Under the pieces are notes generated by a model that saw nothing but the letters and a program-made list of their open reading frames with translations, searched no databases and was not told where the DNA came from. Below are positions 26,350-34,967 of a stretch of DNA of 64,000 nt, piece after piece; position 1 is the stretch's first letter, and the number at the start of each line of letters is the position of its first letter. The DNA is from Armatimonadota bacterium (lineage in GTDB: Bacteria; Armatimonadota; Zipacnadia; UBA1398; JAKPQA01), in NCBI GenBank assembly GCA_029547025.1, contig JAKPQA010000279.1, forward strand, positions 1 to 64,000. Reading direction: 5' to 3'. Made by a program: the position numbers and the translations under genes.

Positions 26350-26635
26350 GCGAACTCGGCGCGACAGGCCCGCGGCTGCCGCTCGGCCTCGGCAGCGCGT
26401 CCGTACGCGGCCGTGGGGCATCCTCCCCGTTCCATCTGGCGTGGGGGCGGCTTGTGCCACCCGGTCAGCGAACCGCGGGGCCCTCTGTGACCTTCTGAGA
26501 CCAGAGAGGAAGGCTCTCGTGACCACCCGAACCAACCATGTTGGGTGGGGTTCGAGCCCCTGCCGGCGGCACTCGAGGCACCCTCGAGGCTTCCGTGCCA
26601 CGGGACTCTCTCCAGTGGGAGGCCGCTGTGCCGTG

Positions 26636-28714
26636 ATGACCGGACACGCCGATCGACCCCGTTGCGCGGGGCTGTGCGGGTGGCTGACGCTGGTGGCGCT
26701 CATGTTACTCCCCACCGCCGCGACCGCGCAGAATCTGGTGACACTGGCAGACTTCGAGGATGGGGTTGGCCCCTGGAAGGTGGAGGCCGACCGCATCGAT
26801 GCCATAGGGACGGAGCCTGCGGGACTGGCCCGGGTCGCCCCGGCGGAGAAGACCCACGCCCTCGGCGGGCACTCCGCGGGAGCATTCACCTTCGCTACAG
26901 CCAGTCGGGCTTTCGCTCGCATCGCGCTGCCCATCGATGGGGCCGCCCTGGCGGCGGCCGGAGCTCATACGCTCTCGTTCTGGCTGCGCCCCTATGGCCC
27001 TGCCGCTTCGGTCCAAATGGTGTTGTCGGGTGTTGAGCCCAGTGGGATCGAACACCGGTATGTGGCAACGCTCAAACTGTCCGAGGTGCCCTGGACGCAA
27101 GTGATGGCGCCGCTGACCAAGTTCACCGAGGACAAGCAGCCCATGGGGGCTGGGCTCAAGTGGGTGTCGTCGTTCTCCTTCTACAAGCGTGGTGACTGGC
27201 AAGGGTTCACGTTCCTCCTCGATGACCTGCGGATGGATTGCGCGCGGCCGCTGGCGCCATCGGCAGTCCAACCGCCGTCCCAGCCTTTGGGGCCCGATAC
27301 GCCCCCGCGTCCCGACGTTCCCCCGCCACTCCCCACCGGGCCCGAGGTGCCTTCCGAGGCCGCACCGGTCACCGAGGGCCCACTTCTGCCGGCACCCGGG
27401 GCGCCGTATGACGTTACCGTGAACGTGAGGTTCGATAAGCCCCTCCAGATCGGCTGGAGGCCAGCCATAGGCGCCTCCGTGGGCCTGGCAGATGCCTCGG
27501 CGCTTCAGGATCCACGCGTCGCGCGGCGTCTGCAGGCGGCCGGTCTCAAGCTGCTCCGGATCCGCGTGCCAGTGGCCCCGGGTGGCATGCTGTCTCCGCA
27601 GGATCTGGCAGCGCTGGATGCCATCGTGGCAACCCGGCCCAAGCTGGGGAACCCCACGCTCATGGTCTGCCTCGATGATCCATACCGGAGCAAAGGGTCT
27701 GCCGACCTGGTTGCGGTTGCCACCACCATCGCCAGACGCTTCAACGGGGATGCGGACAAGCGGATCATGTACTGGGAGGTCTTCAACGAGCCCGCTTTCC
27801 TGGCGGCGTCGGATGCCACCGCAGCCACCCAGGCGGCCAAAGACGTGGCACTGGCCCTCTCGTCGATCGATGCGGGCGCCCGACTGGGCGGACTGGGGCT
27901 CGGCGTCGCCGAGGCGTCACAGATGGCGGCCATCGTCAAGGCCGGAGAAGGGCTGCCGTTCTACTCGTGGCATCTCTACGGAAGTCGAGGCCTTACGTCG
28001 AGCCCGGAGCAACTGATGGCCGCCGCGCGCTTGGCCCGCCAGGATGGTGCGCCGGGTGTGCTCGATCCCGGTCAGGTCGACAAACTGCTCACATCGTTGC
28101 CAAACTGGAAGGAGAAACTGCTCTTCGTCACAGAGTGCGCGGCAAACGGCCTCCGGGATGAAGTCACCGGCGCGGCGCGCGATCCGCGGCTCGTGACCCG
28201 TCTCCATGCTGCATGGTTCGCCTCCGCCATGATCTCGTTTGCGCCCTTTGTGGACGCGGTGTTCCTCTCGGATGCCGTGGGTGCGAGCTGGGGGGTGCTG
28301 GACGCAGAGGGGTCCCCCTACCCCGCCTACTGGGCCGCCTACCTGATCTCGCGTCACATGCCACGTGGCGCAACGATCTGCGAGATCGACATCACCCCGA
28401 ACCAGCCGCTTCGGGCCCTCTGTGTCAGTGGGAAGCAGAAGGCCGTCTTGCTCGTCAACCAGGCCAACGCCGAGGCGCGCCTGTCGCTTCGGGCGTCTGG
28501 GGTCGCATCGCAATCCGACGCGAAGCTCCTGGTGGTGGGTGATAAGGCGGGTATGGAGTTGGCCGAGTCTGCCGTGAGTCCCCAGTACTCCGCCATGGCC
28601 AAAGGCGATGGGACACAACCGGCCGGCGGGAAGCTCTACGCGGCCAAACTCGACGGCCTCTCGCTCGGTCCGTTCGGCGTCGCCATCGTCCTGTTCGACG
28701 CGCCGGCCGCCTGA
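26636..28714 (+). CDS. Secreted protein: CBM-like domain, Pro-rich linker, GH5/GH39-like catalytic domain
   Basis: About 692 residues. A signal peptide (LTLVALMLLPTAATAQ) precedes a CBM11/CIA30-like beta-sandwich (about 35-200, LVTLADFEDGVGPWKVEADR). A Pro-rich linker follows (about 205-260, DTPPRPDVPPPLPTGPEVP). The C-terminal TIM barrel has the acid/base glutamate in MYWEVFNEPAF and a candidate nucleophile in LLFVTECAANG, as in clan A glycosidases. Predicted extracellular hydrolase; the family is uncertain. Start is ATG 26636 or GTG 26633 with GGGAGG 10-13 nt upstream. The preceding 286 bp show no other gene. Confidence 0.75.
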   Translation: MTGHADRPRCAGLCGWLTLVALMLLPTAATAQNLVTLADFEDGVGPWKVEADRIDAIGTEPAGLARVAPAEKTHALGGHSAGAFTFATASRAFARIALPIDGAALAAAGAHTLSFWLRPYGPAASVQMVLSGVEPSGIEHRYVATLKLSEVPWTQVMAPLTKFTEDKQPMGAGLKWVSSFSFYKRGDWQGFTFLLDDLRMDCARPLAPSAVQPPSQPLGPDTPPRPDVPPPLPTGPEVPSEAAPVTEGPLLPAPGAPYDVTVNVRFDKPLQIGWRPAIGASVGLADASALQDPRVARRLQAAGLKLLRIRVPVAPGGMLSPQDLAALDAIVATRPKLGNPTLMVCLDDPYRSKGSADLVAVATTIARRFNGDADKRIMYWEVFNEPAFLAASDATAATQAAKDVALALSSIDAGARLGGLGLGVAEASQMAAIVKAGEGLPFYSWHLYGSRGLTSSPEQLMAAARLARQDGAPGVLDPGQVDKLLTSLPNWKEKLLFVTECAANGLRDEVTGAARDPRLVTRLHAAWFASAMISFAPFVDAVFLSDAVGASWGVLDAEGSPYPAYWAAYLISRHMPRGATICEIDITPNQPLRALCVSGKQKAVLLVNQANAEARLSLRASGVASQSDAKLLVVGDKAGMELAESAVSPQYSAMAKGDGTQPAGGKLYAAKLDGLSLGPFGVAIVLFDAPAA

Positions 28715-28719
28715 TCGCG

Positions 28720-29229
28720 TTAGGCCGCGGTTTCCCCTCCGAATAAGCTCAGCGTCCGCGTCGATGTGGGGGGCAGCACGGGTTCGCGCGTGAGTACCAG
28801 CTGTCTCATTTCGTCACGTATCGCGTCCGAGATCTCGTGGTAGTTCACCCGGCTGAGTTTGCGGGCACTGGTGCGTGCCCAGAAGAACGCCTTCGACGCG
28901 CCCTCAGGAGCTTGAGTTCGACGCGCCAGGATGTCCACAGCGTCGGGCTCACTCAGGTAGACATCGAGGCTCCGCACGCCCAGTGTGTGGGCGGCTGAGT
29001 GGGCGTGATACGCCCCCCACAGTGCGGCCTCCACCGCGCTACCAGCGCCAGCCTGATGCCGCGTGGTGTAGAGGATCTCCCCACGGCGGCTGCGGAGCTC
29101 CACGAGACTGACGAAGCTGCCCCCCGTGCTGTCCACCCTCACGACGGCGCGGCACGGGATCCGTAGTGCACGAGGTACCGTCGCTACCTGTTCCACGTCG
29201 ACCACCTCGCTCCCAACTCCAAGAGCCAT
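28720..29229 (-). CDS. RNase H-like domain protein
   Basis: 169 residues. The arrangement is three beta strands (RAVVRVDSTGGSFVSLVELR), a helix (AVEAALWGAYHAHSAAHTLG) and a strand with LDVYLSEPDAVDIL, which fits the RNase HI fold. Candidate metal ligands are D in VRVDST, E in AVEAAL and D in SEPDAV. RNase H-like proteins cleave RNA in hybrids or act in unrelated nuclease roles; this is short and divergent, so activity is unproven. The gene converges on the preceding glycosidase with only 5 bp between stops. A good sigma70-type promoter with an internal palindrome is about 155 bp upstream of its ATG. Confidence 0.6.
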   Translation of the reverse strand: MALGVGSEVVDVEQVATVPRALRIPCRAVVRVDSTGGSFVSLVELRSRRGEILYTTRHQAGAGSAVEAALWGAYHAHSAAHTLGVRSLDVYLSEPDAVDILARRTQAPEGASKAFFWARTSARKLSRVNYHEISDAIRDEMRQLVLTREPVLPPTSTRTLSLFGGETAA

Positions 29230-29384
29230 GTACCCGTGCTCGGAGTTCCCTGAGTGCAGTCGACGTGGGAGCCAGGGCCACGTTCATCCGCACTCCTGAT
29301 CCACCCTCACTCTTCCACACCGCAGCACCCACCGTGCATGCAGGGCTACTGAACATGCCGGGGCGCGACTCGCTTCGAGGCCCG

Positions 29385-29413
29385 AGCATATAGCAAACGC
29401 GTGTTTGTGTCAA
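29385..29413 (-). promoter_or_regulatory. Sigma70-like promoter with operator-like palindrome
   Basis: On the minus strand, TTGACA (29413-29408) is 17 bp from TATGCT (29390-29385). Inside the spacer is the inverted repeat CAAAC-ACGC-GTTTG, well placed for a repressor. It points at the RNase H-like gene and starts 18 bp beyond the stop of a small upstream ORF. Confidence 0.75.
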
Positions 29414-29430
29414 GCCCCGGAGGCCATCCT

Positions 29431-29692
29431 TCACACAACCTTAGACGTCCGGCGACCCCGGAGGGTGCACTTCCGCGCACGCCGTTTCGGGTCGCTGGTC
29501 CCGACGAGATTGGGGGCTTCGAGCATGGCCTCCGCGGGCTCGCCGAGCGGCTCGCCATCGCGAGTGACTTCGAGGGTCCATACGGCTCGGTCGGCGATGC
29601 AGATCGATCCCTCGGTGGTGAGCCACGGCGGCGGCAGGTCGGCGCGGGCCAAGCCATCGAGCACGCCGCCCGCCCCCCGGGTCGAAGCGCAT
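29431..29692 (-). CDS. Small ORF of unknown function, possible frame break
   Basis: From a GTG at 29664 to the TGA at 29431 is a 77-residue frame with protein-like sequence (for example LARADLPPPWLTTEG and VWTLEVTRDGEPLGE) and high third-position GC. A better-looking start, ATG at 29692 (MRFDPGG), is in another frame; removing one G from the six-G run (minus strand, 29673-29678) joins them as MRFDPGAGGVLDG and onward, about 87 residues. It may be a real gene with an indel error. No family recognised. Confidence 0.5.
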
Positions 29693-29804
29693 CGTTCTTC
29701 CGGACGCGAGACGCGGCACGTGGACGCTGATTGGGCCCCGCTACCGCAACAGACGCGGCAGGACGGGTTCTAGTAAGTCCGGAAGAGTACGCGAGGGTGT
29801 GACC

Positions 29805-31151
29805 ATGGAGCACGTATCTTCACGGACCGCAGCGAGGCATGCCGTCACGGGTGCCCGGCGGGCGAGCATGACTCGGGCCATGCTTGCGCCTCCGGTCCCG
29901 GCGGTGCTGGATCGCGGTTCCGCACACAGGATCATCCCCCATCCGGTTCGCGTCCGCGACTTCCCGGTCAGCCCCATCCACGCTCCCGCGGTGCTGGTCC
30001 TCGCCATGGTCATTCTCGGCGCGCTCCCTGCGCGGCCCGAGGAGAGCTTGGTGCCGCCGACGTACCCCAAGGGCAGGCGCCTCGTCAGTGCCGACGCTCG
30101 CGACTGGCAGATCGACATTGTTCGAGCCCTGTTCATCCCCGACGCGGGCGCCCGGAGGATCGTGCGCTATATCCAGGACCTCGGGGGTGAGAACCCCAAG
30201 CTGCGCGCGTTCCGCGTGAGCCGAAACGCATGGCAGGCCCCGAGAGAGATCCACGGCTTCTATGCGAGCTGGGCCTCCCGCAATGGTTTCCATCCGCTGA
30301 TCGAGGTAAGGCTCGGCACGCCGCCCGGCGTTCGGTACGGTGACCCAATCGACCGGTACCCGCGGCCGACACCGTATCACCCGCGGCTCTGGCCCCCGGC
30401 CATCCCCAACACCTCGCCTCCGTTCAGTTTCGCGCGCCCGCCGAAGTGGGAACGCGAGGACTACGCCTGGCTCACGGCCTTCTACCGCCCCGGCGATGAC
30501 GGCGGCGTGCTCGTCATCGTGTGGGTCCGTGGGGTGCACATCTGGGTGTGGCGTCCGGGCCACTGTCCCGTGGGCCCGATCCTCAGCGAGTGGCTGGGGC
30601 TCCGATGGGCGCCCACTGAAACAGCCCCGCCGGAGAAGGTCGCCCTGCCCGATCGGCCGCCACCCGGCATGCCGGTACCCGGTGACACCGACTATCTCGT
30701 CCGCGCCGAGCTGACGAAGTGGGAGCTGGATGCCGTCGCTCACGACCTGCAGGCGCGGGCCAAGCAGGGGCCCGTCAGGACCCCGCTGGACGCTTTCTTC
30801 ACGGTGATCCCCCAGGTAGTGCAGCCGGTCTCCCAGGCGTGGGTGACGACCTACCGTGGACCGGCGGCGCGCCGCGCGTCCCTGCTGAAGCCATGGGTCG
30901 ACTGGCTGAGCCGGTCCAACTGGCCGCTGCTGCACCAGGGGACCTACGATGCCGTGCCGGTGCGAATATGGAGCCAGGGCGGCCCCAACGGCGGCGCCGT
31001 CGCCACGTTTGACGTCGACGACACCACCACGGTGCTGGCGCTGCGTGGCGGCGTGAATCTGCTGGCCATGATGCCGGTCATGGCCACGATGAGGCAGGCC
31101 GACGCGGCGGCAGCGGCCCCAGCTCGGGCGGTTGCGCCCGGCGAGCCGTGA
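29805..31151 (+). CDS. Uncharacterised exported protein
   Basis: 448 residues. The N-terminus is basic, then a hydrophobic segment (about 63-78, APAVLVLAMVILGALPARP) suggests a late signal anchor. The body has Trp/Pro-rich segments (RPGDDGGVLVIVWVRGVHIW, LRWAPTETAPPEKVALP) and ends in a Leu/Met-rich region then an Ala-rich tail. No domain is recognised. ATG 29805 has GAGGG 8 nt upstream; the ATG at 29871 is an alternative. It is divergent from the small ORF at 29431. Confidence 0.55.
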   Translation: MEHVSSRTAARHAVTGARRASMTRAMLAPPVPAVLDRGSAHRIIPHPVRVRDFPVSPIHAPAVLVLAMVILGALPARPEESLVPPTYPKGRRLVSADARDWQIDIVRALFIPDAGARRIVRYIQDLGGENPKLRAFRVSRNAWQAPREIHGFYASWASRNGFHPLIEVRLGTPPGVRYGDPIDRYPRPTPYHPRLWPPAIPNTSPPFSFARPPKWEREDYAWLTAFYRPGDDGGVLVIVWVRGVHIWVWRPGHCPVGPILSEWLGLRWAPTETAPPEKVALPDRPPPGMPVPGDTDYLVRAELTKWELDAVAHDLQARAKQGPVRTPLDAFFTVIPQVVQPVSQAWVTTYRGPAARRASLLKPWVDWLSRSNWPLLHQGTYDAVPVRIWSQGGPNGGAVATFDVDDTTTVLALRGGVNLLAMMPVMATMRQADAAAAAPARAVAPGEP

Positions 31152-31403
31152 GGCACCCGGAACGCAGCGCCCCTGGGATCCACGAGGTTTGGACCCGCGG
31201 TGGTTGGTGCCGTCGTGTATGATGGGGGCGAGGCCACGCGGAGCTTCCCCCAGATGGGCCACGCCTTTCGGGATGCGACGACGGCACCGCCGTTCCCCCG
31301 GCGGGTCCCGCCAGGCCTGAACCGAACACCCCGAAACGCTCGCGCGCGGAGCGCCGCCGTGTCTGATTGCCACACGATTGGTGACAGGAGAGGGGCAACT
31401 GCT

Positions 31404-32255
31404 GTGCCGTTGGTGCCCATGCGTGAGTTACTCAACGACGCGACGGCTCGGGGCTATGCCGTGCCGTCCTTTTGTGTCTGGAATGCCGAGACCGCCCGCA
31501 CGGTACTCATGGCGGCCGAGGATCTCCGGGCTCCGGTGATCCTCATGGGCGCCTGGGGCGAGCTGCTGATGCTCCCACCTGCCGACATGGCAGCGGTGGT
31601 CCGCGCCATAGGCGCCCGTTGCTCGGTCCCCTTCTCTCTTCACCTGGACCACGGGCACACACTGGAGCTCGTCAACGACTGCCTGAGGGCGGGCTACTCG
31701 TCCGTGATGCTGGACTTCTCGGCCAAGCCCATTGAGGAGAACACCGAGGCGCTTCGCGCCGTCGTCGAGATGGCGCGGCCCCATGGCGCCAGCGTCGAGG
31801 GCGAACTCGGAGTCGTGGGCCGCGTGGACCACGTGACCGGCGAGGGCGGCACGGGATCCACTCTCACCGACCCGTCGATGGCGGCCGAGTTCGTGGCGGC
31901 AACCGGCGTCGACGCCCTGGCCGTGTCGATCGGCAACGCGCACGGCATGTACCACGAACTGCCGCGGCTCGACTTTGGGCGCCTCGCCCAGCTCCGCGAC
32001 GCCGTGCCGGTCCCGCTGGTGCTGCACGGCGGCAGCGGCACGCCGGACGCGGATCTTCGCCGGGCCATTTCGCTCGGGATCGCCAAGGTGAACGTCGCTA
32101 GCGAGCTGGTGAAAGCCATGAGGGAGTCTCTCATGGCCCAGTGGAGCACGGGGGAGAATCTCTGGATCCCCATCGCCCAGGCCAAGGCGATGGAGTCATT
32201 CGGCGATGTGGTTCGCCGATGGCTCGGCCTGACCGCGGCCGAGGGGAAGGCCTGA
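31404..32255 (+). CDS. Class II fructose-bisphosphate/tagatose-bisphosphate aldolase
   Basis: 283 residues. The start is taken as GTG 31404, giving MPLVPMRELLNDATARGYAV as in the family, with GGAGAGGGG 8 nt upstream. Zn and catalytic motifs are SLHLDHGHTLE (about 80), VEGELGVVGRVD, SIGNAHGMYH and LVLHGGSGTPD. It cleaves ketose-bisphosphates to DHAP and an aldehyde. GatY, KbaY and Fba cannot be separated by eye. It serves sugar catabolism in the cytoplasm, fitting the glycosidase-rich neighbourhood. It converges on the frameshifted arrestin-like locus. Confidence 0.9.
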   Translation: MPLVPMRELLNDATARGYAVPSFCVWNAETARTVLMAAEDLRAPVILMGAWGELLMLPPADMAAVVRAIGARCSVPFSLHLDHGHTLELVNDCLRAGYSSVMLDFSAKPIEENTEALRAVVEMARPHGASVEGELGVVGRVDHVTGEGGTGSTLTDPSMAAEFVAATGVDALAVSIGNAHGMYHELPRLDFGRLAQLRDAVPVPLVLHGGSGTPDADLRRAISLGIAKVNVASELVKAMRESLMAQWSTGENLWIPIAQAKAMESFGDVVRRWLGLTAAEGKA

Positions 32256-32266
32256 AGACCTGACGG

Positions 32267-32958
32267 TCACTCGCTGCGCGGTGCCACGAGGAACGGCAGG
32301 GCAACACGCCTGTCGCGCCAGACGGGGGTTTCGATGAGTACCACTACCTCCAGCGTTACCCGGACAACCTTGCCTGCGTAGCTCACGGGGCCATCGGCGG
32401 GCACCCGTATGCCCAGGATATGCCGGGCGCGAAGGCCACCCTGAAGTGCCCCTTCGTGCATGGTCTGCTCTGGCGTGATCGCTCGCTTCTCCTCGTTGCC
32501 ATCACCGTACGCCGCCACACCTGGGTCCCCAGGCACACCTGGTCCGCTCCCGGAGGCGACGCACGGTGCGACCGTCACGGGCCATCTCACCCGCAGCCCG
32601 GGCCCAGCCCAGCCAGGCGCACGTCGGCCTTCAAAGCCCACTGGACCCCCGCGCAGCGCGCCTCGAGCGAATGGGGTCCGCCCGGAGGCACCTCCAGACG
32701 GGCCGACAGCTCCATCTGCTTGCCGGGCCCCACCGGCTTCGGGCCCGCCCGGGCGAGTACCTGCTGGAGCGCGAAGCCCTTGTGCTCGTGCCTCGACGTG
32801 CCCGAGCCGTGGAACTCTCGCTCGACGCACTCGGCGGCGAGCTCGATACCGGCCATCAGTTGCCGCCTGGCGACCAGTCGCACGGCGCATGGGGCGCCCT
32901 GACCGAGAAACATGCTGCCAGGCGCGGCCACCCACACTTCGGAGGTCGCGATGCCCAT
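32267..32958 (-). pseudogene. Arrestin-like-fold protein, apparently frameshifted
   Basis: Two frames cover one protein. From 32958 a frame reads MGIATSEVWVAAPGSM..., then QLMAGIELAAECVEREFHG and VPPGGPHSLEARCAG, stopping at 32587. The continuation is in another frame from about 32600: RVRWPVTVAPCVASG, then GLRARHILGIRVPADG and VRVTLEVVVLIETPV, ending at 32267. A single extra C within the GGGCCCGGG at about 32600 would join them. Strand pattern resembles SpoOM/arrestin-type beta-sandwich proteins (tentative). Either an assembly indel or a decayed gene. It overlaps the membrane ORF at its 5' end. Confidence 0.55.
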
Positions 32959-33167
32959 CGAGCCAGCAGGGCGTACACGCCGGCCGGTCCGACGCCGAAC
33001 AGAGCCAGCGCGGCCATGACCATCCGTGCGCCGAACCGCGGCGCGTGGGACGAGTGCGACGCCCCGTGCACGACCAGCGCCGCGGCGAGGCTAACGGCCC
33101 CCAGGCCGCCCAGCACGCAGGCAGTGGTCCCTCGCACGCCTAGGCTCGTCCCCTGACACGGGGCCAT
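32856..33167 (-). CDS. Two-helix small membrane protein
   Basis: 103 residues. Two hydrophobic helices (VLGGLGAVSLAAALVV and MVMAALALFGVGPAGVYAL) are separated by a short loop. The last 35 residues overlap the arrestin-like frame and look non-native (RPPKCGWPRLAACFS). It may therefore be the N-terminal part of the downstream protein separated by another indel near 32930, giving one membrane-anchored arrestin-like protein. No RBS stands out before the ATG. Confidence 0.4.
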   Translation of the reverse strand: MAPCQGTSLGVRGTTACVLGGLGAVSLAAALVVHGASHSSHAPRFGARMVMAALALFGVGPAGVYALLARWASRPPKCGWPRLAACFSVRAPHAPCDWSPGGN

Positions 33168-33399
33168 CGCGGCCCGGCCGGGCCGGCCGTCTCAAGTTGC
33201 GGTGTGCGCACGGGCTGTTGCTCCGCGACATGGTGACTTCAGAGAGACGTGACCTCCGACGCCCTCGGCGCTTCGCGTGCCCGTGCGCCGCAACCTGCAC
33301 GCACAAGGGCCCGACCTGCTGCTCCCCCACGGCGAGCCGGGGCGGCCCGACTTCCCGAGCCGCCCCCAAAAACCAGCGCGCCGGTCTCGACTTCCCGCT

Positions 33400-34761
33400 C
33401 TACCCTCCCACAGCCGGAAGGCACTTCAGCGCACGGTCGAGGGCCTCGGCGGGAAGGTCGTAGTCCACCAGCTCACCTGCGAAGTAGGCGTCGTAGGCAC
33501 CCAGATCGAACATGCCGTGCCCGCTGAGGTTGAACAGGATCACTCGCTCCTCGCCCAGCTCCTTGGCTTCCAGCGCCTCGTCCACCACCGCACGGATGGC
33601 GTGAGCGGATTCCGGCGCCGGGACGAGCCCCTCGGCCCGCGCGAACTGCACCGCGGCATCGAACACGGGGACTTGTGGGTATGCCTTGGCCTCGATCATC
33701 CCGTCGGCCAGCAGCTTGCTGCAGATCGGTGCCGCTCCGTGATAGCGCAGCCCACCCGCATGAATGCCGGCCGGTACGAAGCTGTGGCCCAGGGTGTGCA
33801 TCTTCAGCAGAGGCGTCATCTGACCCAGATCGCCAAAGTCGTAGGCGTAGGGCCCGCGAGTCAGGGTCGGACAAGCCGTCGGCTCCACGGCGAGCAGCCG
33901 CACCGTCCGTCCTGCCAGCTTATCATCCACGAAGGGCAGGGCAATGCCCGCGAAGTTGCTGCCTCCGCCGTGGCATCCGATGACCACATCCGGCTGCTCC
34001 CCTAGCTTCTCGAGCTGCTGCTTGGCCTCGAGGCCAATGATGGTCTGGTGCAGGAGCACGTGGTTGAGCACCGAGCCCAGTGAGTATTTGCAGTCCTCGT
34101 GCTTCACGGTGTCCTCGAGAGCCTCACTGATGGCGATGCCCAGGCTCCCCGGGGTATCCGGGTCATCGGCGAGAACCTTCCGGCCGATCTCGGTCACCGT
34201 GCTGGGACTCGAGTGAACCGCGGCACCGAACACCTGCATGAAGGACCGACGGTACGGCTTCTGGTTGTAGCTAACGCGCACCATGTAGACGGTGCACTCG
34301 AGACCGAACATGGCGCACGCGTGAGCCAACGCGCTGCCCCACTGCCCCGCTCCGGTCTCCGTGGCGAGACGGCGAACGCCTTCCTGTTTGTTCACGTAGG
34401 CTTGAGCGATGGCGGTATTCGGCTTGTGGCTTCCCGCGGCGCTCACGCCCTCGTACTTGTAGTAGATGTGGGCGGGCGTCTCGAGCGCTTCCTCGAGCCG
34501 AATCGCGCGCACCAACGGCGACGGACGGTAGGTACGATAGATGTCGAGCACGGGCCCCGGGATGTCCACCCAGGGGTCCGGGCACATCTCCTGCATGACC
34601 AGGCCTTCAGGGAAGATGGGCAACAGATCCGCTGGGCCGGCAGGCTGCCCCGTGGCCGGGTTCAGTGGAGGGGCTAGCGGAGTCGACAACCTGGGCAACA
34701 CGTTGTACCAGGCGCTTGGCATATCACCAGGGGGCAACAAATAGCGAATGGACGCAGACAC
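33400..34761 (-). CDS. TrpB2-type tryptophan synthase beta-like PLP enzyme
   Basis: 453 residues, the longer TrpB2 class. The PLP lysine is in [11 protein letters not shown] (about K113); the phosphate loop is [24 protein letters not shown] is near the C-terminus. TrpB2 proteins make tryptophan from serine and indole without needing the usual TrpA partner; no trpA is nearby. The GTG at 34761 has AAGGAGAGG about 7 nt upstream, preferred over longer starts in the frame. It is divergent from the exported protein gene at 34968. Confidence 0.9.
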   Translation of the reverse strand: MSASIRYLLPPGDMPSAWYNVLPRLSTPLAPPLNPATGQPAGPADLLPIFPEGLVMQEMCPDPWVDIPGPVLDIYRTYRPSPLVRAIRLEEALETPAHIYYKYEGVSAAGSHKPNTAIAQAYVNKQEGVRRLATETGAGQWGSALAHACAMFGLECTVYMVRVSYNQKPYRRSFMQVFGAAVHSSPSTVTEIGRKVLADDPDTPGSLGIAISEALEDTVKHEDCKYSLGSVLNHVLLHQTIIGLEAKQQLEKLGEQPDVVIGCHGGGSNFAGIALPFVDDKLAGRTVRLLAVEPTACPTLTRGPYAYDFGDLGQMTPLLKMHTLGHSFVPAGIHAGGLRYHGAAPICSKLLADGMIEAKAYPQVPVFDAAVQFARAEGLVPAPESAHAIRAVVDEALEAKELGEERVILFNLSGHGMFDLGAYDAYFAGELVDYDLPAEALDRALKCLPAVGG

Positions 34762-34967
34762 GTGAACGCCTCTCCTTATGGTCGCATGGATATGCGCGCA
34801 GGGCGCGTGGGCTCGGGAGCCCTCAGCCGGCCGCCAGACCGCGCGGCACACAATGGTGTAGTGTATTCCCGCGGGTTCGCGTCACACCCTTCCACGTGTG
34901 CGCATGCAACCAACCCGCGTCGCCCCGGGCGCATCTACTCACAAAGAGGCCAAGCGGAGGTGACTCG

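Noticed and set aside
26540-26575. tRNA-like T-arm (GGTTCGAGCC)
   Set aside because: No matching acceptor stem, D-arm or anticodon arm can be formed around it.
25756-26934. 392-codon minus-strand open frame
   Set aside because: Antisense to the GNAT gene and the start of the CBM-linked protein, both of which have clear family motifs and ribosome sites.
29346-29813. 155-codon minus-strand open frame
   Set aside because: Ser/Arg/Pro-rich, in a different frame from the more protein-like ORF at 29431-29692.
31189-31223. Possible promoter TTGGAC ... TATGAT before the aldolase
   Set aside because: The spacer is 23 bp, too long for sigma70.
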